Source: Streptomyces sp. HUAS CB01
Lineage (GTDB): Bacteria; Actinomycetota; Actinomycetes; Streptomycetales; Streptomycetaceae
Assembly (NCBI RefSeq): GCF_030406905.1
Contig: NZ_CP129137.1
Location: 5,921,501-5,985,500, forward strand
Direction: 5' to 3'
DNA: 64,000 nucleotides
The notes beneath the pieces were generated by a model. It searched no databases. It was not told the DNA's origin and saw only the letters and a program-made list of their open reading frames with translations. Of the stretch, positions 9,657 to 17,962 are shown in pieces (within the stretch, counting starts at the first letter, position 1; the number at the start of each line of letters is the position of its first letter). Both the position numbers and the translations under genes were made by a program.

Positions 9657-9830
9657 TCAGGCGCTGACGGCGCCGAACTGCACGCCGTGCTCCGCCGCGA
9701 GACGGTGCAGGTCGTCCAGCTCGGCCTGCTCGACCTCCGCCAGGAAGTCGTCGCCGTCCTCGCGGGCCCGCGTGAGGTCGGTCTCCGTGGCCTTGATGCG
9801 CTGCAGAAGACCTGCGGTGAATGCGTCCAT
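9657..9830 (-). CDS. Small acidic helical protein, 57 aa
   Basis: 57 residues starting MDAFTAGLLQRIKATETDL, rich in Glu, Asp and Ala, with heptad-like spacing that suggests one amphipathic helix or short coiled coil. No signal peptide or membrane segment is visible. The ATG at 9830 has GAGGGGG about 8 nt upstream. The gene is next to cutRS, divergent from it, and a small gene in this position recurs in Streptomyces; no function is known to me. It could be a CutRS-associated regulator, but that is only positional inference. Confidence 0.7.
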   Translation of the reverse strand: MDAFTAGLLQRIKATETDLTRAREDGDDFLAEVEQAELDDLHRLAAEHGVQFGAVSA

Positions 9831-10058
9831 GGTCGCGCCCCCTCGTCGTGGGTCGGTGGCGGGGTGGTGGATCACGCGCACCCTCTGGGGGACAGAGAGA
9901 CGGGGTGTGGCATGCCACATACATGGCGTGATCGCGGGGTGTGCAGTCGTCCTCCCCACGGCCACCCTCAGGGAAACCTCAACTCCACAGGGTTCCGCGT
10001 GAATTCCCGGTGCACTCCCGGTGCCGCCGGGGTGCCCCGTCTCCGTCTTACGGCCGGT

Positions 10059-10080
10059 TTACGCGCGTAAGGGGCAGGAT
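10059..10080 (+). promoter_or_regulatory. Palindrome and possible -10 upstream of cutRS
   Basis: A perfect 12-bp palindrome TTACGCGCGTAA (10059-10070) is followed 4 bp later by CAGGAT (10075-10080), a plausible -10 box. It lies 100 bp before cutR in the 349-bp gap between the divergent small gene and cutR. It could be an operator, possibly for CutR autoregulation. Confidence 0.4.
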
Positions 10081-10179
10081 GGAGACACAACGAACCACCA
10101 TTCGACCACCGACCTGCCCGGGTCACCGTCGACCTGCCCGGTCACGGGACGGGGAGGTCACAGAGGAAGGACCAGCCTC

Positions 10180-10833
10180 GTGCGCGTACTCGTCGTCGAG
10201 GACGAGCAGCTGCTCGCCGATGCGGTGGCCACCGGACTGCGCCGGGAGGCCATGGCGGTCGACGTCGTGTACGACGGCGCCGCGGCCCTGGAACGCATCG
10301 GGGTCAACGACTACGACGTGGTCGTCCTCGACCGCGATCTCCCCTTCGTCCACGGCGACGACGTCTGCCGCAAGATCGTCGAACTCGGCATGCCCACCCG
10401 TGTGCTGATGCTGACCGCCTCCGGCGACGTCAGCGACCGCGTGGAGGGCCTGGAGCTCGGGGCGGACGACTACCTGCCCAAGCCCTTCGCGTTCACCGAG
10501 CTCATCGCTCGCGTGCGCGCGCTGGGCCGGCGCACCACCGTGCCGCTGCCGCCCGTCCTGGAGCGTGCCGGGATCAAGCTCGACCCCAACCGCCGCGAGG
10601 TGTTCCGTGAGGGCCGGGAGATCCAGCTCGCCCCCAAGGAGTTCGCCGTGCTCGAGGTCCTGATGCGCAGCGAGGGCGCGGTCGTCTCGGCGGAACAGCT
10701 GCTCGAGAAGGCCTGGGACGAGAACACGGACCCGTTCACCAATGTCGTCCGGGTCACCGTCATGACCCTGCGCCGCAAGCTCGGCGAGCCCCCGGTGATC
10801 GTCACCGTCCCGGGCTCCGGCTACCGGATCTGA
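10180..10833 (+). CDS. cutR: Response regulator CutR
   Basis: 217 residues, the exact length known for S. lividans CutR. The receiver domain (1-118) carries the phosphoacceptor Asp51 in VVVLDRDLPF and the KPFAF switch Lys. The C-terminal OmpR/PhoB winged helix (about 128-217) ends VTVPGSGYRI. The GTG at 10180 follows GAGGAAGG. CutRS was named from a copper-sensitivity phenotype but is linked to extracytoplasmic protein-folding and secretion stress in Streptomyces. cutS follows 2 bp downstream, so the pair is one operon. Confidence 0.95.
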   Translation: MRVLVVEDEQLLADAVATGLRREAMAVDVVYDGAAALERIGVNDYDVVVLDRDLPFVHGDDVCRKIVELGMPTRVLMLTASGDVSDRVEGLELGADDYLPKPFAFTELIARVRALGRRTTVPLPPVLERAGIKLDPNRREVFREGREIQLAPKEFAVLEVLMRSEGAVVSAEQLLEKAWDENTDPFTNVVRVTVMTLRRKLGEPPVIVTVPGSGYRI

Positions 10834-10835
10834 CC

Positions 10836-12080
10836 GTGGCGACGGCACCCGCACCCCCCACGGCGCCCCCCAAGCCGACCTGGGACCCACGCGAGCCCGT
10901 GGGTCCCCTGCTGCGCCCCACGATCCGCATAAGGCTCACCCTGCTGTACGGCGGGATGTTCCTGATCGCGGGCATCCTGCTGCTGTCGATCATCTACCTC
11001 CTGGCGGCCCAGGCGCTGCACGACGGCATCCGCCAGTCCGTCGAGGTCGGTGCCGCGCCGGGCGCGAACGTCACGATCACCAGTCCCACCTGCCCGCGCA
11101 TCAACGAGCTGGTCGACAACGCCGAGCGGAACGCGGCCCTGAAGCTGTGCATCGCCGAGCAGCGGCAGCACGCCCTCGACGAGCTCCTGACCCGCTCGCT
11201 CTTCGCGCTCCTCGGCCTGAGCGTCATCGCGTTCGCGTTCGGCTACGCCATGGCCGGCCGCGTGCTGTCCCCGCTCGGCAAGATCACCCGCACCGCGCGC
11301 CGGGTCGTCGGTACCGACCTCTCGCGGCGGATCGAGCTGGACGGCCCGGACGACGAGCTGAAGGAGCTCGCAGACACGTTCGACGAGATGCTGGAGCGGC
11401 TGGAGAGGGCCTTCTCCGCACAGCAGCGGTTCGTCGCCAACGCCTCGCACGAGCTGCGCACTCCGCTGGCGATCAACCGGACCCTGCTGGAGGTGCACCT
11501 CTCCGACCCGGGTGCCCCTGCCGAGCTCCAGCAGCTCGGCAGGACCCTGCTCGCCACCAACGAGCGCAGCGAGCAGCTCGTGGAGGGCCTGCTGCTGCTC
11601 GCCCGCAGCGAGAACCAGATCGTCGAGCGCAAGCCCGTCGACCTGGCCGAGGTGGCCGGCCGCGCGGTCGACCAGACGCGGGCGGAGGCCGAGGCCAAGG
11701 GCGTCGAGATCCGCGGGGAACGGGCGCCGGCCGCGGTCCAGGGCAACGGCGTCCTGCTGGAGCGGATCGCCCTGAACCTCGTGCAGAACGCGGTGCGGTA
11801 CAACATCGCGGACGGCGGCTGGGTGGAGGTCACCACCGAGGTCCAGCACGGTCAGGCGGTGCTGGTGGTGACGAACACCGGACCGGTGGTTCCCGCGTAC
11901 GAGATCGACAACCTCTTCGAGCCATTCCGGCGGCTCCGCCAGGAGCGCACCGGCAGTGACAAGGGGGTGGGACTTGGCCTGTCGATCGCGCGGTCCGTCG
12001 CGAGGGCCCACGGGGGCCGTATCATCGCGGAGCCGCGCGAGGGCGGCGGCCTCGTCATGCGCGTCACCCTGCCGCTCTGA
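10836..12080 (+). CDS. cutS: Sensor histidine kinase CutS
   Basis: 414 residues. TM1 is about 36-58 and TM2 about 122-144, flanking a short extracytoplasmic loop with two cysteines, Cys86 and Cys105. This Cys pair is a known feature of CutS, proposed to report on extracellular disulfide state. HAMP (about 145-195), HisKA with His205 in NASHELRTP, and HATPase_c with N box (NLVQNAVRYN) and GVGLGLSIARSVARAHGG follow. The GTG start begins 2 bp after the cutR stop, which indicates translational coupling. It signals to CutR. Confidence 0.95.
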   Translation: MATAPAPPTAPPKPTWDPREPVGPLLRPTIRIRLTLLYGGMFLIAGILLLSIIYLLAAQALHDGIRQSVEVGAAPGANVTITSPTCPRINELVDNAERNAALKLCIAEQRQHALDELLTRSLFALLGLSVIAFAFGYAMAGRVLSPLGKITRTARRVVGTDLSRRIELDGPDDELKELADTFDEMLERLERAFSAQQRFVANASHELRTPLAINRTLLEVHLSDPGAPAELQQLGRTLLATNERSEQLVEGLLLLARSENQIVERKPVDLAEVAGRAVDQTRAEAEAKGVEIRGERAPAAVQGNGVLLERIALNLVQNAVRYNIADGGWVEVTTEVQHGQAVLVVTNTGPVVPAYEIDNLFEPFRRLRQERTGSDKGVGLGLSIARSVARAHGGRIIAEPREGGGLVMRVTLPL

Positions 12081-12182
12081 GACCCGCTCCCGGGACCGCA
12101 GGTGACACCGAAGGGCCACCGAGGGAAACGCTTGTGTTCGCTTTACGCGGAATTTTCGGGACTCACACCCGGAGGTTCGCTG

Positions 12183-12196
12183 TGTGATCGATCACA
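12183..12196. promoter_or_regulatory. CRP-like 14-bp palindrome
   Basis: TGTGATCGATCACA is a perfect palindrome whose arms equal the CRP/FNR half-site TGTGA, but the spacer is 4 rather than 6 bases. It could be bound by a CRP-family protein or by an unrelated dimer. It lies 307 bp before the DUF4193 start and 103 bp after cutS. Confidence 0.35.
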
Positions 12197-12320
12197 GGGG
12201 CGGATTTCCGGCCCTGTACTCTCCGTCGTCAAAGATCCTGTGGAACGCCGGGAACGTCCGGGTTTCCGGGGGTCGGAATGACGGGAAGTACACGGGGTGG
12301 CGCCCGTGAAGTGCGACATT

Positions 12321-12338
12321 AGGACCGTGTACGGTCCT
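12321..12338. promoter_or_regulatory. 18-bp perfect palindrome
   Basis: AGGACCGTGTACGGTCCT is a perfect 18-bp palindrome, 165 bp before the DUF4193 start. It has no recognised cognate regulator and no U tract, and is placed like an operator. Confidence 0.4.
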
Positions 12339-12502
12339 GATCGCCATCCAAGCTGATCACCCTTGAGGGGTCGGGTTGGGTGTCGATTGAGTAACAGACC
12401 TTGATGTGAGGCAAAATCTCCGCCTCAGGTCGGGCACAAGTCCGGCCTCTCACGCGTTACGTGCGCTGGAGACACCGCAAACACCCAGAGGGGGAGAGCG
12501 AC

Positions 12503-12799
12503 ATGGCTACGGATTACGACACCCCACGCAAGACCGACGACGACATCGATTCCGACAGCCTCGAAGAGCTGAAGGCGCGCCGGAACGACAAGACGACCTC
12601 CACGGTCGACGTCGACGAGTTCGAGGCCGCAGAGGGCCTGGAGCTGCCCGGTGCGGACCTCTCGAACGAGGAGCTGGCCGTCCGGGTGCTGCCCAAGCAG
12701 GCGGACGAGTTCACCTGCATGAGCTGCTTCCTGGTCCACCACCGCAGCCAGCTGGCCCGCGAGAAGAACGGCCAGCCGATCTGCCGCGACTGCGACTGA
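12503..12799 (+). CDS. DUF4193 family zinc-ribbon protein
   Basis: 98 residues, very acidic N-terminus (MATDYDTPRKTDDDIDSDSL) and a C-terminal four-cysteine zinc ribbon (CMSC near residue 73, CRDCD at the end). This actinobacteria-wide family is unstudied; M. tuberculosis has it next to dut (Rv2699c). The ATG at 12503 follows GGGGGAGAG. The architecture resembles RbpA/DksA-like small zinc proteins that bind RNA polymerase, but no evidence supports this role here. A long leader with palindromes suggests independent regulation. Confidence 0.88.
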   Translation: MATDYDTPRKTDDDIDSDSLEELKARRNDKTTSTVDVDEFEAAEGLELPGADLSNEELAVRVLPKQADEFTCMSCFLVHHRSQLAREKNGQPICRDCD

Positions 12800-12812
12800 G
12801 GTCCGGTCGGCC

Positions 12813-13781
12813 GTGGCAGGTGACGGACCGGCGGACCGGCCGGCGAAGCGCCGCTTCCGCCGGAAAGGTCCCCCGGACGCACATCCGGGCGGTACCGGCC
12901 CGTGGGACGGCGAGAAGCCGTCGGACGGGCAGGAGGACGCTGCCCGGCTGCCCTCCGCCGGTGCGCGTGACGACGAGCGGGGCCGGCCGGCCTCGCTCGA
13001 GGCCGCACCCGGGTCGGGTGCCCCGTCCAGGACCCGGCGCCTGGACGCGGTCAAGGAGGGCGTCCGCAGGAGCGGCGCGGCCGCCAGGACCGGCGTGCGC
13101 AAGAGCGGCGAGGCCGCGAAGGTCGCGCTGGGCTTCGTCGCCGACCGGCTCATCGAGTACGCCCCGCGGATTCCCGTCCGCGATCTCACCACCCTGCGGG
13201 CGCAGTTCCCGGGCCTCGGCCCGGACCAGATCGCGGACAAACTGATCGCGGGCGCGGCCAACGGCACGTCGACCGTGGGCGCCGGGATCGGCGCCGCGGC
13301 CATGATGCCGGTGCCGCCCGCGCTGCCGGCCGAGCTGGCGACGGAGATCATCGGCGTCGCCGCGATCGAGCTGAAGCTCATCGCCGAGCTGCACGAGGTC
13401 TACGGCCGGCGCCCGCCCGGCAATCTCAAGGAGCGGTCCACCGCGTACCTCGCCAGCTGGTCGGAGGAGCGCGGCATCGACGTGTCCAAACCGGCGACGA
13501 TCAACGCCGCCCTGGGCGGTCAGATGAAGCGCGAGCTCCGGCAGCAGATCATGAAGCGCACGGTCCGCAATCTGCCGAACCTGATGCCGTTCATGATCGG
13601 CGCGGCCGTGGGCGCCGTGATGAACCGGCGCGACACCAGGAAGCTCGCCGAGCGCATCCGCAAGGACCTGCGTGCCCGGCAGGTCCCCTGGGACGCGCTG
13701 CCCCCGCAGCCCCGGCTGGACCAGCCCGACGAGCTGCCGCACACCATTCCCGTCGAACTCCGACGCGAACTCGACCAGTGA
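12813..13781 (+). CDS. Conserved Streptomyces protein, EcsC-like hydrophobic core
   Basis: 322 residues, GTG start 13 bp after the DUF4193 stop, so probably co-transcribed. Residues 1-70 are a polar, disordered basic/acidic region. About 140-200 form a hydrophobic Gly/Ala-rich segment (GAGIGAAAMMPVPPALPAEL then ATEIIGVAAIELKLIAELHE) resembling EcsC-type membrane-associated domains. A second Gly/Ala hydrophobic patch (MPFMIGAAVGAVMN) lies near 261. The C-terminus is polar. No catalytic motif is visible. The function is unknown; membrane association is inferred. Confidence 0.75.
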   Translation: MAGDGPADRPAKRRFRRKGPPDAHPGGTGPWDGEKPSDGQEDAARLPSAGARDDERGRPASLEAAPGSGAPSRTRRLDAVKEGVRRSGAAARTGVRKSGEAAKVALGFVADRLIEYAPRIPVRDLTTLRAQFPGLGPDQIADKLIAGAANGTSTVGAGIGAAAMMPVPPALPAELATEIIGVAAIELKLIAELHEVYGRRPPGNLKERSTAYLASWSEERGIDVSKPATINAALGGQMKRELRQQIMKRTVRNLPNLMPFMIGAAVGAVMNRRDTRKLAERIRKDLRARQVPWDALPPQPRLDQPDELPHTIPVELRRELDQ

Positions 13782-13911
13782 CTCCGCCGGTGCCCGCCTG
13801 TGGGCACCCCTGCACGGGCGTGTGGGGCCCGCTGCCGCCTGCGGACGGCCGTCCGCGCCCACCTGACCCGGCCTGCCCGGCACGGCCCCTCGTGCCCCCC
13901 TCCGGGGCGCC

Positions 13912-14500
13912 GGCCCCACGGGCCGGACCGCGCCGGGCCTGTCGGCCGCTTGCGTCGGGCGTCAGCGCGGTGCCTGACGGTTCGGGGCGCGGGGACCGGA
14001 CCCCGCGGGCCCGTGCCGGGCGGCGACCCCGGACCACCCCCTCCGTCCTGCGGCCGAGGTGGTGCTGCGGCTGCCCTTGGAGGCGGTGGGACGAGCCGTC
14101 ACCCAGGGAGGACCAGGGCGAGGGCGGCGGCAGCCCCGGGGCGCGCCGCCGAGGAGCCGCGCGGCCTGCCGGGCAGGCTCCCTCATGCCCCGTCCGGGTT
14201 GCGGCCTCCCCGTGCGCCGGGCTTCAGTCCTGCCTGAGCAGCCCGGGTCGTGGACGGTCGGACGCTGCGGGGCCGGGCCTGCCCGTCCCGGGGCCCCGGG
14301 CCCACGGCCCGGACCGCGCCGGACCTGTCGGCCGCTTTGCGCGGGGCTTCAGTGCTGCCCGGCGGGTCGGGTCGGGCGGTCGGACGCTGCGGGGCCGGGT
14401 CGTCCGTCCGGGGCGCCGAAGGAGCAGCCCGGACCGTGTCGGGCCCGCCCGTCCGCCGGCCTCAGTGCTCCCCGGCGGATCGGAGCGCCGCGATCAGGCC
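13912..14500. repeat. Degenerate long repeats, four copies
   Basis: Four imperfect units of about 80-130 bp begin near 13912, 14204, 14282 and 14415. Shared blocks include CCGGACCGCGCCGG, GACCTGTCGGCCGC or its variants, CTTCAGTGCTGCCCGGCGGG and GGTCGGACGCTGCGGGGCCG. The last unit overlaps the 3' end of the DUF3093 gene, so its final codons and stop are part of the repeat. The rest of 13782-14461 has no gene. Confidence 0.65.
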
Positions 14501-14944
14501 CTGCGGGTCCCGGGTCGACAGGTACAGGTACGGCGTCGGGTCCTCCGGGTCCGTGACCGGCACCCGAACCGCCGTCGGCACGTAGCTGCGCAGCAGCATG
14601 AAGGCGCGCGGATCCGCCTTGTGGGAACGCCAGGCCCGCGCCTCCTCGGCCTCCAGGGCCTCGGGCTCGCCGAGCGCCGGGACGGGGATCCGGGCGTCGC
14701 CCGCCACCAGCGAGTCCGCCACCACCCGGATCCGGGCGGACCCGTACGAGCTGACACCGGCCGCCGCGAGCGCGCCCGCCGCGATCAGGCCGCCCAGCAT
14801 GGGCACCGGACCCAGCGGAAGGAGGACCAGGCCGCCCGAGACCGCCACCAGAACGGTGATCAGCCACCAGGAGCGGGGGGCGGTGAGACGCTCGTCGTAA
14901 CGGGGTGCCGCGGGGGAGCCGGACGGTGTGGCGGAGGGCTGCAT
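14462..14944 (-). CDS. DUF3093 membrane protein
   Basis: 160 residues. Two adjacent hydrophobic helices (about 26-43 and 46-66) are followed by a beta-rich cytosolic domain ending LYLSTRDPQGLIAAL, the DUF3093 pattern. In M. tuberculosis the homologue (Rv2698) lies next to dut, the same neighbourhood as here. The function is unknown. The ATG at 14944 is 58 bp from the divergent thioesterase start, so the two promoters overlap. The 3' end lies in the repeat block described above. Confidence 0.85.
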   Translation of the reverse strand: MQPSATPSGSPAAPRYDERLTAPRSWWLITVLVAVSGGLVLLPLGPVPMLGGLIAAGALAAAGVSSYGSARIRVVADSLVAGDARIPVPALGEPEALEAEEARAWRSHKADPRAFMLLRSYVPTAVRVPVTDPEDPTPYLYLSTRDPQGLIAALRSAGEH

Positions 14945-15002
14945 GAACCCAAGCTTGGCACGGTGCGACCAGCAGGTTGCCCCGCGGGTAAGGTCTGCGC
15001 CT

Positions 15003-15578
15003 GTGAGTACTGCACTGACCCCTCCCGACGACGCCGCGGCGCCGGTCCGGCACCCCGACGCGCCCGCTCCCGGTGAGCTCCTCGGCGCGCACTACGAGCA
15101 CTGCTTCGGCTGCGGTGGCGGACAGCCCCACGGGCTGCACCTGGAGGCACGGGCGGGCGAGGGCGTCAGTCTCACCGCCGAGTTCACCGTGACCCCCGCT
15201 CACCAGGGGGCGCCCGGCCTCGCCCACGGCGGCGTCCTGGCCACCGCGCTCGACGAGACGCTCGGCTCGCTCAACTGGCTGCTGCGGGTGATCGCGGTGA
15301 CCGGACGGCTGGAGACCGACTTCGTCCGTCCCGTGCCCGTGGACACGGTGCTGTTCCTCGAGGCCGAGGTCACCGCGGTCGCCGGCCGCAAGATCTACTC
15401 CCGGGCCACGGGACGGATCGGCGGCCCGGAGGGACCCGTGGCCGTCCGCGCCGAGGCCCTCTTCATCGAAGTCAAGGTCGACCACTTCATCGACAACGGC
15501 CGCCCGGAGGAGATCCAGGCGGCCATGGCCGACCCCGACCAGGTCAGGCGCGCCCGCGCCTTCGAGGTGAACCCCTGA
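15003..15578 (+). CDS. PaaI/YigI-type hotdog thioesterase
   Basis: 191 residues with a hotdog-fold acyl-CoA thioesterase core (about 65-170). HGGVLATALDETLGSL carries the conserved HGG motif and the acidic residue of the 4HBT/PaaI group. An HCFGCG motif near residue 38 (two Cys) is common in actinobacterial members. The GTG at 15003 has a weak ribosome site. The stop overlaps the dut start by 1 nt (TGATG), so the gene is coupled to dut. Substrate unknown. Confidence 0.85.
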   Translation: MSTALTPPDDAAAPVRHPDAPAPGELLGAHYEHCFGCGGGQPHGLHLEARAGEGVSLTAEFTVTPAHQGAPGLAHGGVLATALDETLGSLNWLLRVIAVTGRLETDFVRPVPVDTVLFLEAEVTAVAGRKIYSRATGRIGGPEGPVAVRAEALFIEVKVDHFIDNGRPEEIQAAMADPDQVRRARAFEVNP

Positions 15579-16099
15579 TGCGCAATCCCGTCGACGTACT
15601 CATCCGGCGCGTGGACCCGGAGGTACCGATTCCGCAATACGGACATCCGGGCGATGCGGGTGTCGATCTGGTGACCACCCGGGCCGCCGAGCTGGCGCCC
15701 GGGGAGCGCACCGTCCTGCCGACCGGGGTGTCGATCGCACTCCCGGACGGGTACGCGGCCTTCGTGCACCCGAGGTCCGGTCTGGCGGCCCGCTGCGGAC
15801 TGGCGCTCGTGAATGCCCCGGGGACGGTGGATGCCGGGTACCGTGGGGAGATCAAGGTGATCGTGGTCAATCTGGACCCGCGCGAGAGCGTGCGGTTCGA
15901 GCGGTTCGACCGGATTGCTCAACTGGTCGTCCAGCAGGTCGAGAAGGTGCGCTTCCACGAGGTGGCGGAGCTTCCCGGCTCGGCGCGGGCCGAGGGGGGC
16001 TTCGGGTCCACCGGCGGTCATGCCGCCGTGGACGGACCGGGCGGCTCACAGGGTGGGAATCGATACGCTTCGGTCGTATCCGACCGGGAAGGACAGTGA
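15578..16099 (+). CDS. dut: Deoxyuridine 5'-triphosphate nucleotidohydrolase
   Basis: 173 residues, trimeric dUTPase with all five motifs in order: PGDAGVDL, PRSGLA, VDAGYRGEI, RIAQLVV and EGGFGSTG (P-loop-like C-terminal). It hydrolyses dUTP to dUMP and pyrophosphate, preventing uracil incorporation and feeding thymidylate synthesis. The C-terminal 20 residues past motif 5 are a low-complexity extension. It overlaps the thioesterase by 1 nt and is followed after 1 bp by the DUF3710 gene, making a three-gene operon. Confidence 0.97.
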   Translation: MRNPVDVLIRRVDPEVPIPQYGHPGDAGVDLVTTRAAELAPGERTVLPTGVSIALPDGYAAFVHPRSGLAARCGLALVNAPGTVDAGYRGEIKVIVVNLDPRESVRFERFDRIAQLVVQQVEKVRFHEVAELPGSARAEGGFGSTGGHAAVDGPGGSQGGNRYASVVSDREGQ

Positions 16100-16100
16100 C

Positions 16101-16877
16101 GTGTTCGGACGTCGCAAGAAGAGCAGTCCCGCTGGGGAGACAGCGGACGTGGCGGGCGAGGCCGAGCAGGTCGTCGACGAGCTCGACACGGACGACGCGG
16201 CGGAGCAGGACGAGCCCCGCCGGGTGAACCTTCCGCCGGCGCCGCGGCCCGACGGCCCCTGGGACGTCTCCGAGGTCTCCCGGCCCGAGGAGGGCCGCGT
16301 GGACCTGGGTGGTCTGTACGTGCCCGGGGTCGAGGGCATGGAGCTGCGCGTGGAGGTCGCGGGCGACGCGATCGTGGCGGCCACGATCGTGCTGCGCGAC
16401 AGCGCGATCCAGCTGCAGGCCTTCGCAGCGCCCAAGAAGGAAGGCATCTGGGGCGAGGTCCGGGAGGAGATCGCCTCCGGCATCACCCAGCAGGGCGGCA
16501 TCATCGACGAGGTCGAGGGCTCCCTCGGCTGGGAGCTGCGGGCCCAGGTCCCGGTCCAGCTGCCCGACGGCACCGGCGGCGTGCAGCTGGTGCGCTTCGT
16601 CGGCGTGGACGGACCGCGCTGGTTCCTGCGCGGAGTGATCTCCGGCCAGGGAGCCGTGCAGCCACAGGCCGCGGGCCTGCTGGAGCAGATCTTCCGGGAC
16701 ACGGTCGTCGTCCGCGGCGAGGGACCGATGGCTCCCCGCGACCCGATCGTCCTGAAGCTGCCGAACGACGCGCAGATGGTGCCCGAGGGCGTCCAGCAGG
16801 AGGAGCAGGAGACGTCGCGCTTCTCCGGCGGCATGGGACAGCTGCAGCGCGGCCCGGAGATCACCGAGGTGCGCTGA
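16101..16877 (+). CDS. DUF3710 family protein
   Basis: 258 residues starting MFGRRKK (GTG at 16101 after GGGAAGGA). An acidic, disordered N-terminal 60 residues precede the DUF3710 domain (about 65-235). The family is restricted to actinobacteria and follows dut in both Streptomyces and Mycobacterium (Rv2696c), so co-function or shared regulation is likely, but the role is unknown. No membrane segments or catalytic motifs are seen. The operon ends at a 12-bp hairpin. Confidence 0.9.
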   Translation: MFGRRKKSSPAGETADVAGEAEQVVDELDTDDAAEQDEPRRVNLPPAPRPDGPWDVSEVSRPEEGRVDLGGLYVPGVEGMELRVEVAGDAIVAATIVLRDSAIQLQAFAAPKKEGIWGEVREEIASGITQQGGIIDEVEGSLGWELRAQVPVQLPDGTGGVQLVRFVGVDGPRWFLRGVISGQGAVQPQAAGLLEQIFRDTVVVRGEGPMAPRDPIVLKLPNDAQMVPEGVQQEEQETSRFSGGMGQLQRGPEITEVR

Positions 16878-16915
16878 CGCGGACACCCCACGGCGACGGC
16901 CGTGGACCGTGCGGT

Positions 16916-16944
16916 GGGCCGCACCCCGAGGCGGGGTGCGGCCC
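16916..16944 (+). terminator. Terminator of the dut operon
   Basis: GGGCCGCACCCC (16916-16927) pairs with GGGGTGCGGCCC (16933-16944) over a 5-base loop, 39 bp after the DUF3710 stop. Confidence 0.85.
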
Positions 16945-17071
16945 ATCCGCCGTTCAACCTCCTTGCTCCCCGGGGCCGTTCCCGCTGATACTGATCGGTC
17001 GTCCCGGGCGGCGGGGGAGCCGGGGACGCAGGGGACCGGCGGGGCCGGTGAGGCGACGGGGAGGGAACCGC

Positions 17072-17773
17072 ATGGCCGACAGGCCGATGGTGCGCGTCGA
17101 GGATCTGCACCGCTCGTACGGCACCGGGGCCGCCGCCGTCCACGCCCTGCGCGGGGTGTCGTTCGAGGTCCCGCGCGGTGAGCTGGTCGCTCTGAGGGGC
17201 CGGTCCGGCTCGGGCAAGACCACGCTGCTCAATCTGGTCGGCGGGCTCGACAGCCCGGACCGGGGCACGATCACCGTCGACGGCACGGACCTGTCGGGAC
17301 TCGGCGAGGACGGCCTGCTGGCGCTGCGGCGCGACCGTATCGGCTTCGTCTTCCAGTCCTTCGGGCTGATCCCCATCCTCACCGCCGCCGAGAACGTCGG
17401 GGTGCCGATGCGGCTGCGCGGCACCGAACCGCGCGAGCGGGAGGAGCGCGTCGGACTGCTGCTCTCGCTCGTCGGCCTCGCCGACCAGGCGGCGCAGCGC
17501 CCGGGCGAGCTGTCCGGTGGCCAGCAGCAGCGGGTCGCCGTCGCCCGCGCCCTCGCCAACCGTCCGGCGCTGCTGATCGCCGACGAGCCCACCGGGCAGC
17601 TGGACGCCGAGACCGGCCTCGCCGTGATGGAGCTGCTGCGCGCGGTCGTCCGCAGCGAGGGCGTCACGGCCCTCGTCGCCACGCACGACGCCCAGCTGCT
17701 GGGCCTCGCCGACCGGGTGCTGGCCCTGAGCGACGGCGAGATCACCGAGGACCGAGCCGCCGTGCGGTCCTGA
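17072..17773 (+). CDS. ABC transporter ATP-binding protein (LolD/MacB type)
   Basis: 233 residues with Walker A GRSGSGKTT (about 46-54), Q loop, signature LSGGQQQRVA, Walker B LLIADEPTGQLD and switch His (ATHD). The sequence class matches ATPases that drive FtsX-like permeases of LolD, MacB or SalX type, which remodel membranes or export peptides and lipids. The ATG at 17072 follows GGGGAGGGAAC. No permease gene is adjacent: DUF3710 lies upstream and kdpD downstream, so its partner must be encoded elsewhere or it has a soluble role. Confidence 0.9.
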   Translation: MADRPMVRVEDLHRSYGTGAAAVHALRGVSFEVPRGELVALRGRSGSGKTTLLNLVGGLDSPDRGTITVDGTDLSGLGEDGLLALRRDRIGFVFQSFGLIPILTAAENVGVPMRLRGTEPREREERVGLLLSLVGLADQAAQRPGELSGGQQQRVAVARALANRPALLIADEPTGQLDAETGLAVMELLRAVVRSEGVTALVATHDAQLLGLADRVLALSDGEITEDRAAVRS

Positions 17774-17962
17774 CCGGCGGAGCCGCCACCGAGCCGCCGT
17801 GCGCTCCCGACCAGGGGACCCGGGCGCATCAGAATCGCGTCAATACGCCCCCTGGCAGAGCCGGCGGTCCGATCTGTCCGATTTCCTGGATGTAGCTTCG
17901 ACAGGGCGTCCACGGCGGGCGCAGCAGCCGGTGCCCGGCTGCCGGTGAAGGACAATGAGGCC

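Larger units (their letters stand above)
12081..12502. other. Intergenic region upstream of DUF4193 gene
   Basis: 422 bases with no gene. Besides the two palindromes listed separately, an inverted repeat TGAGGC / GCCTCA (12407-12412 and 12422-12427) lies in the likely 5' leader of the DUF4193 gene. The AT-richer stretch 12125-12200 is the probable promoter zone. Confidence 0.45.

Noticed and set aside
12183..12196. A true CRP binding site
   Set aside because: The arms fit but the spacer is 4 instead of 6 bases, so only a generic palindrome is claimed.
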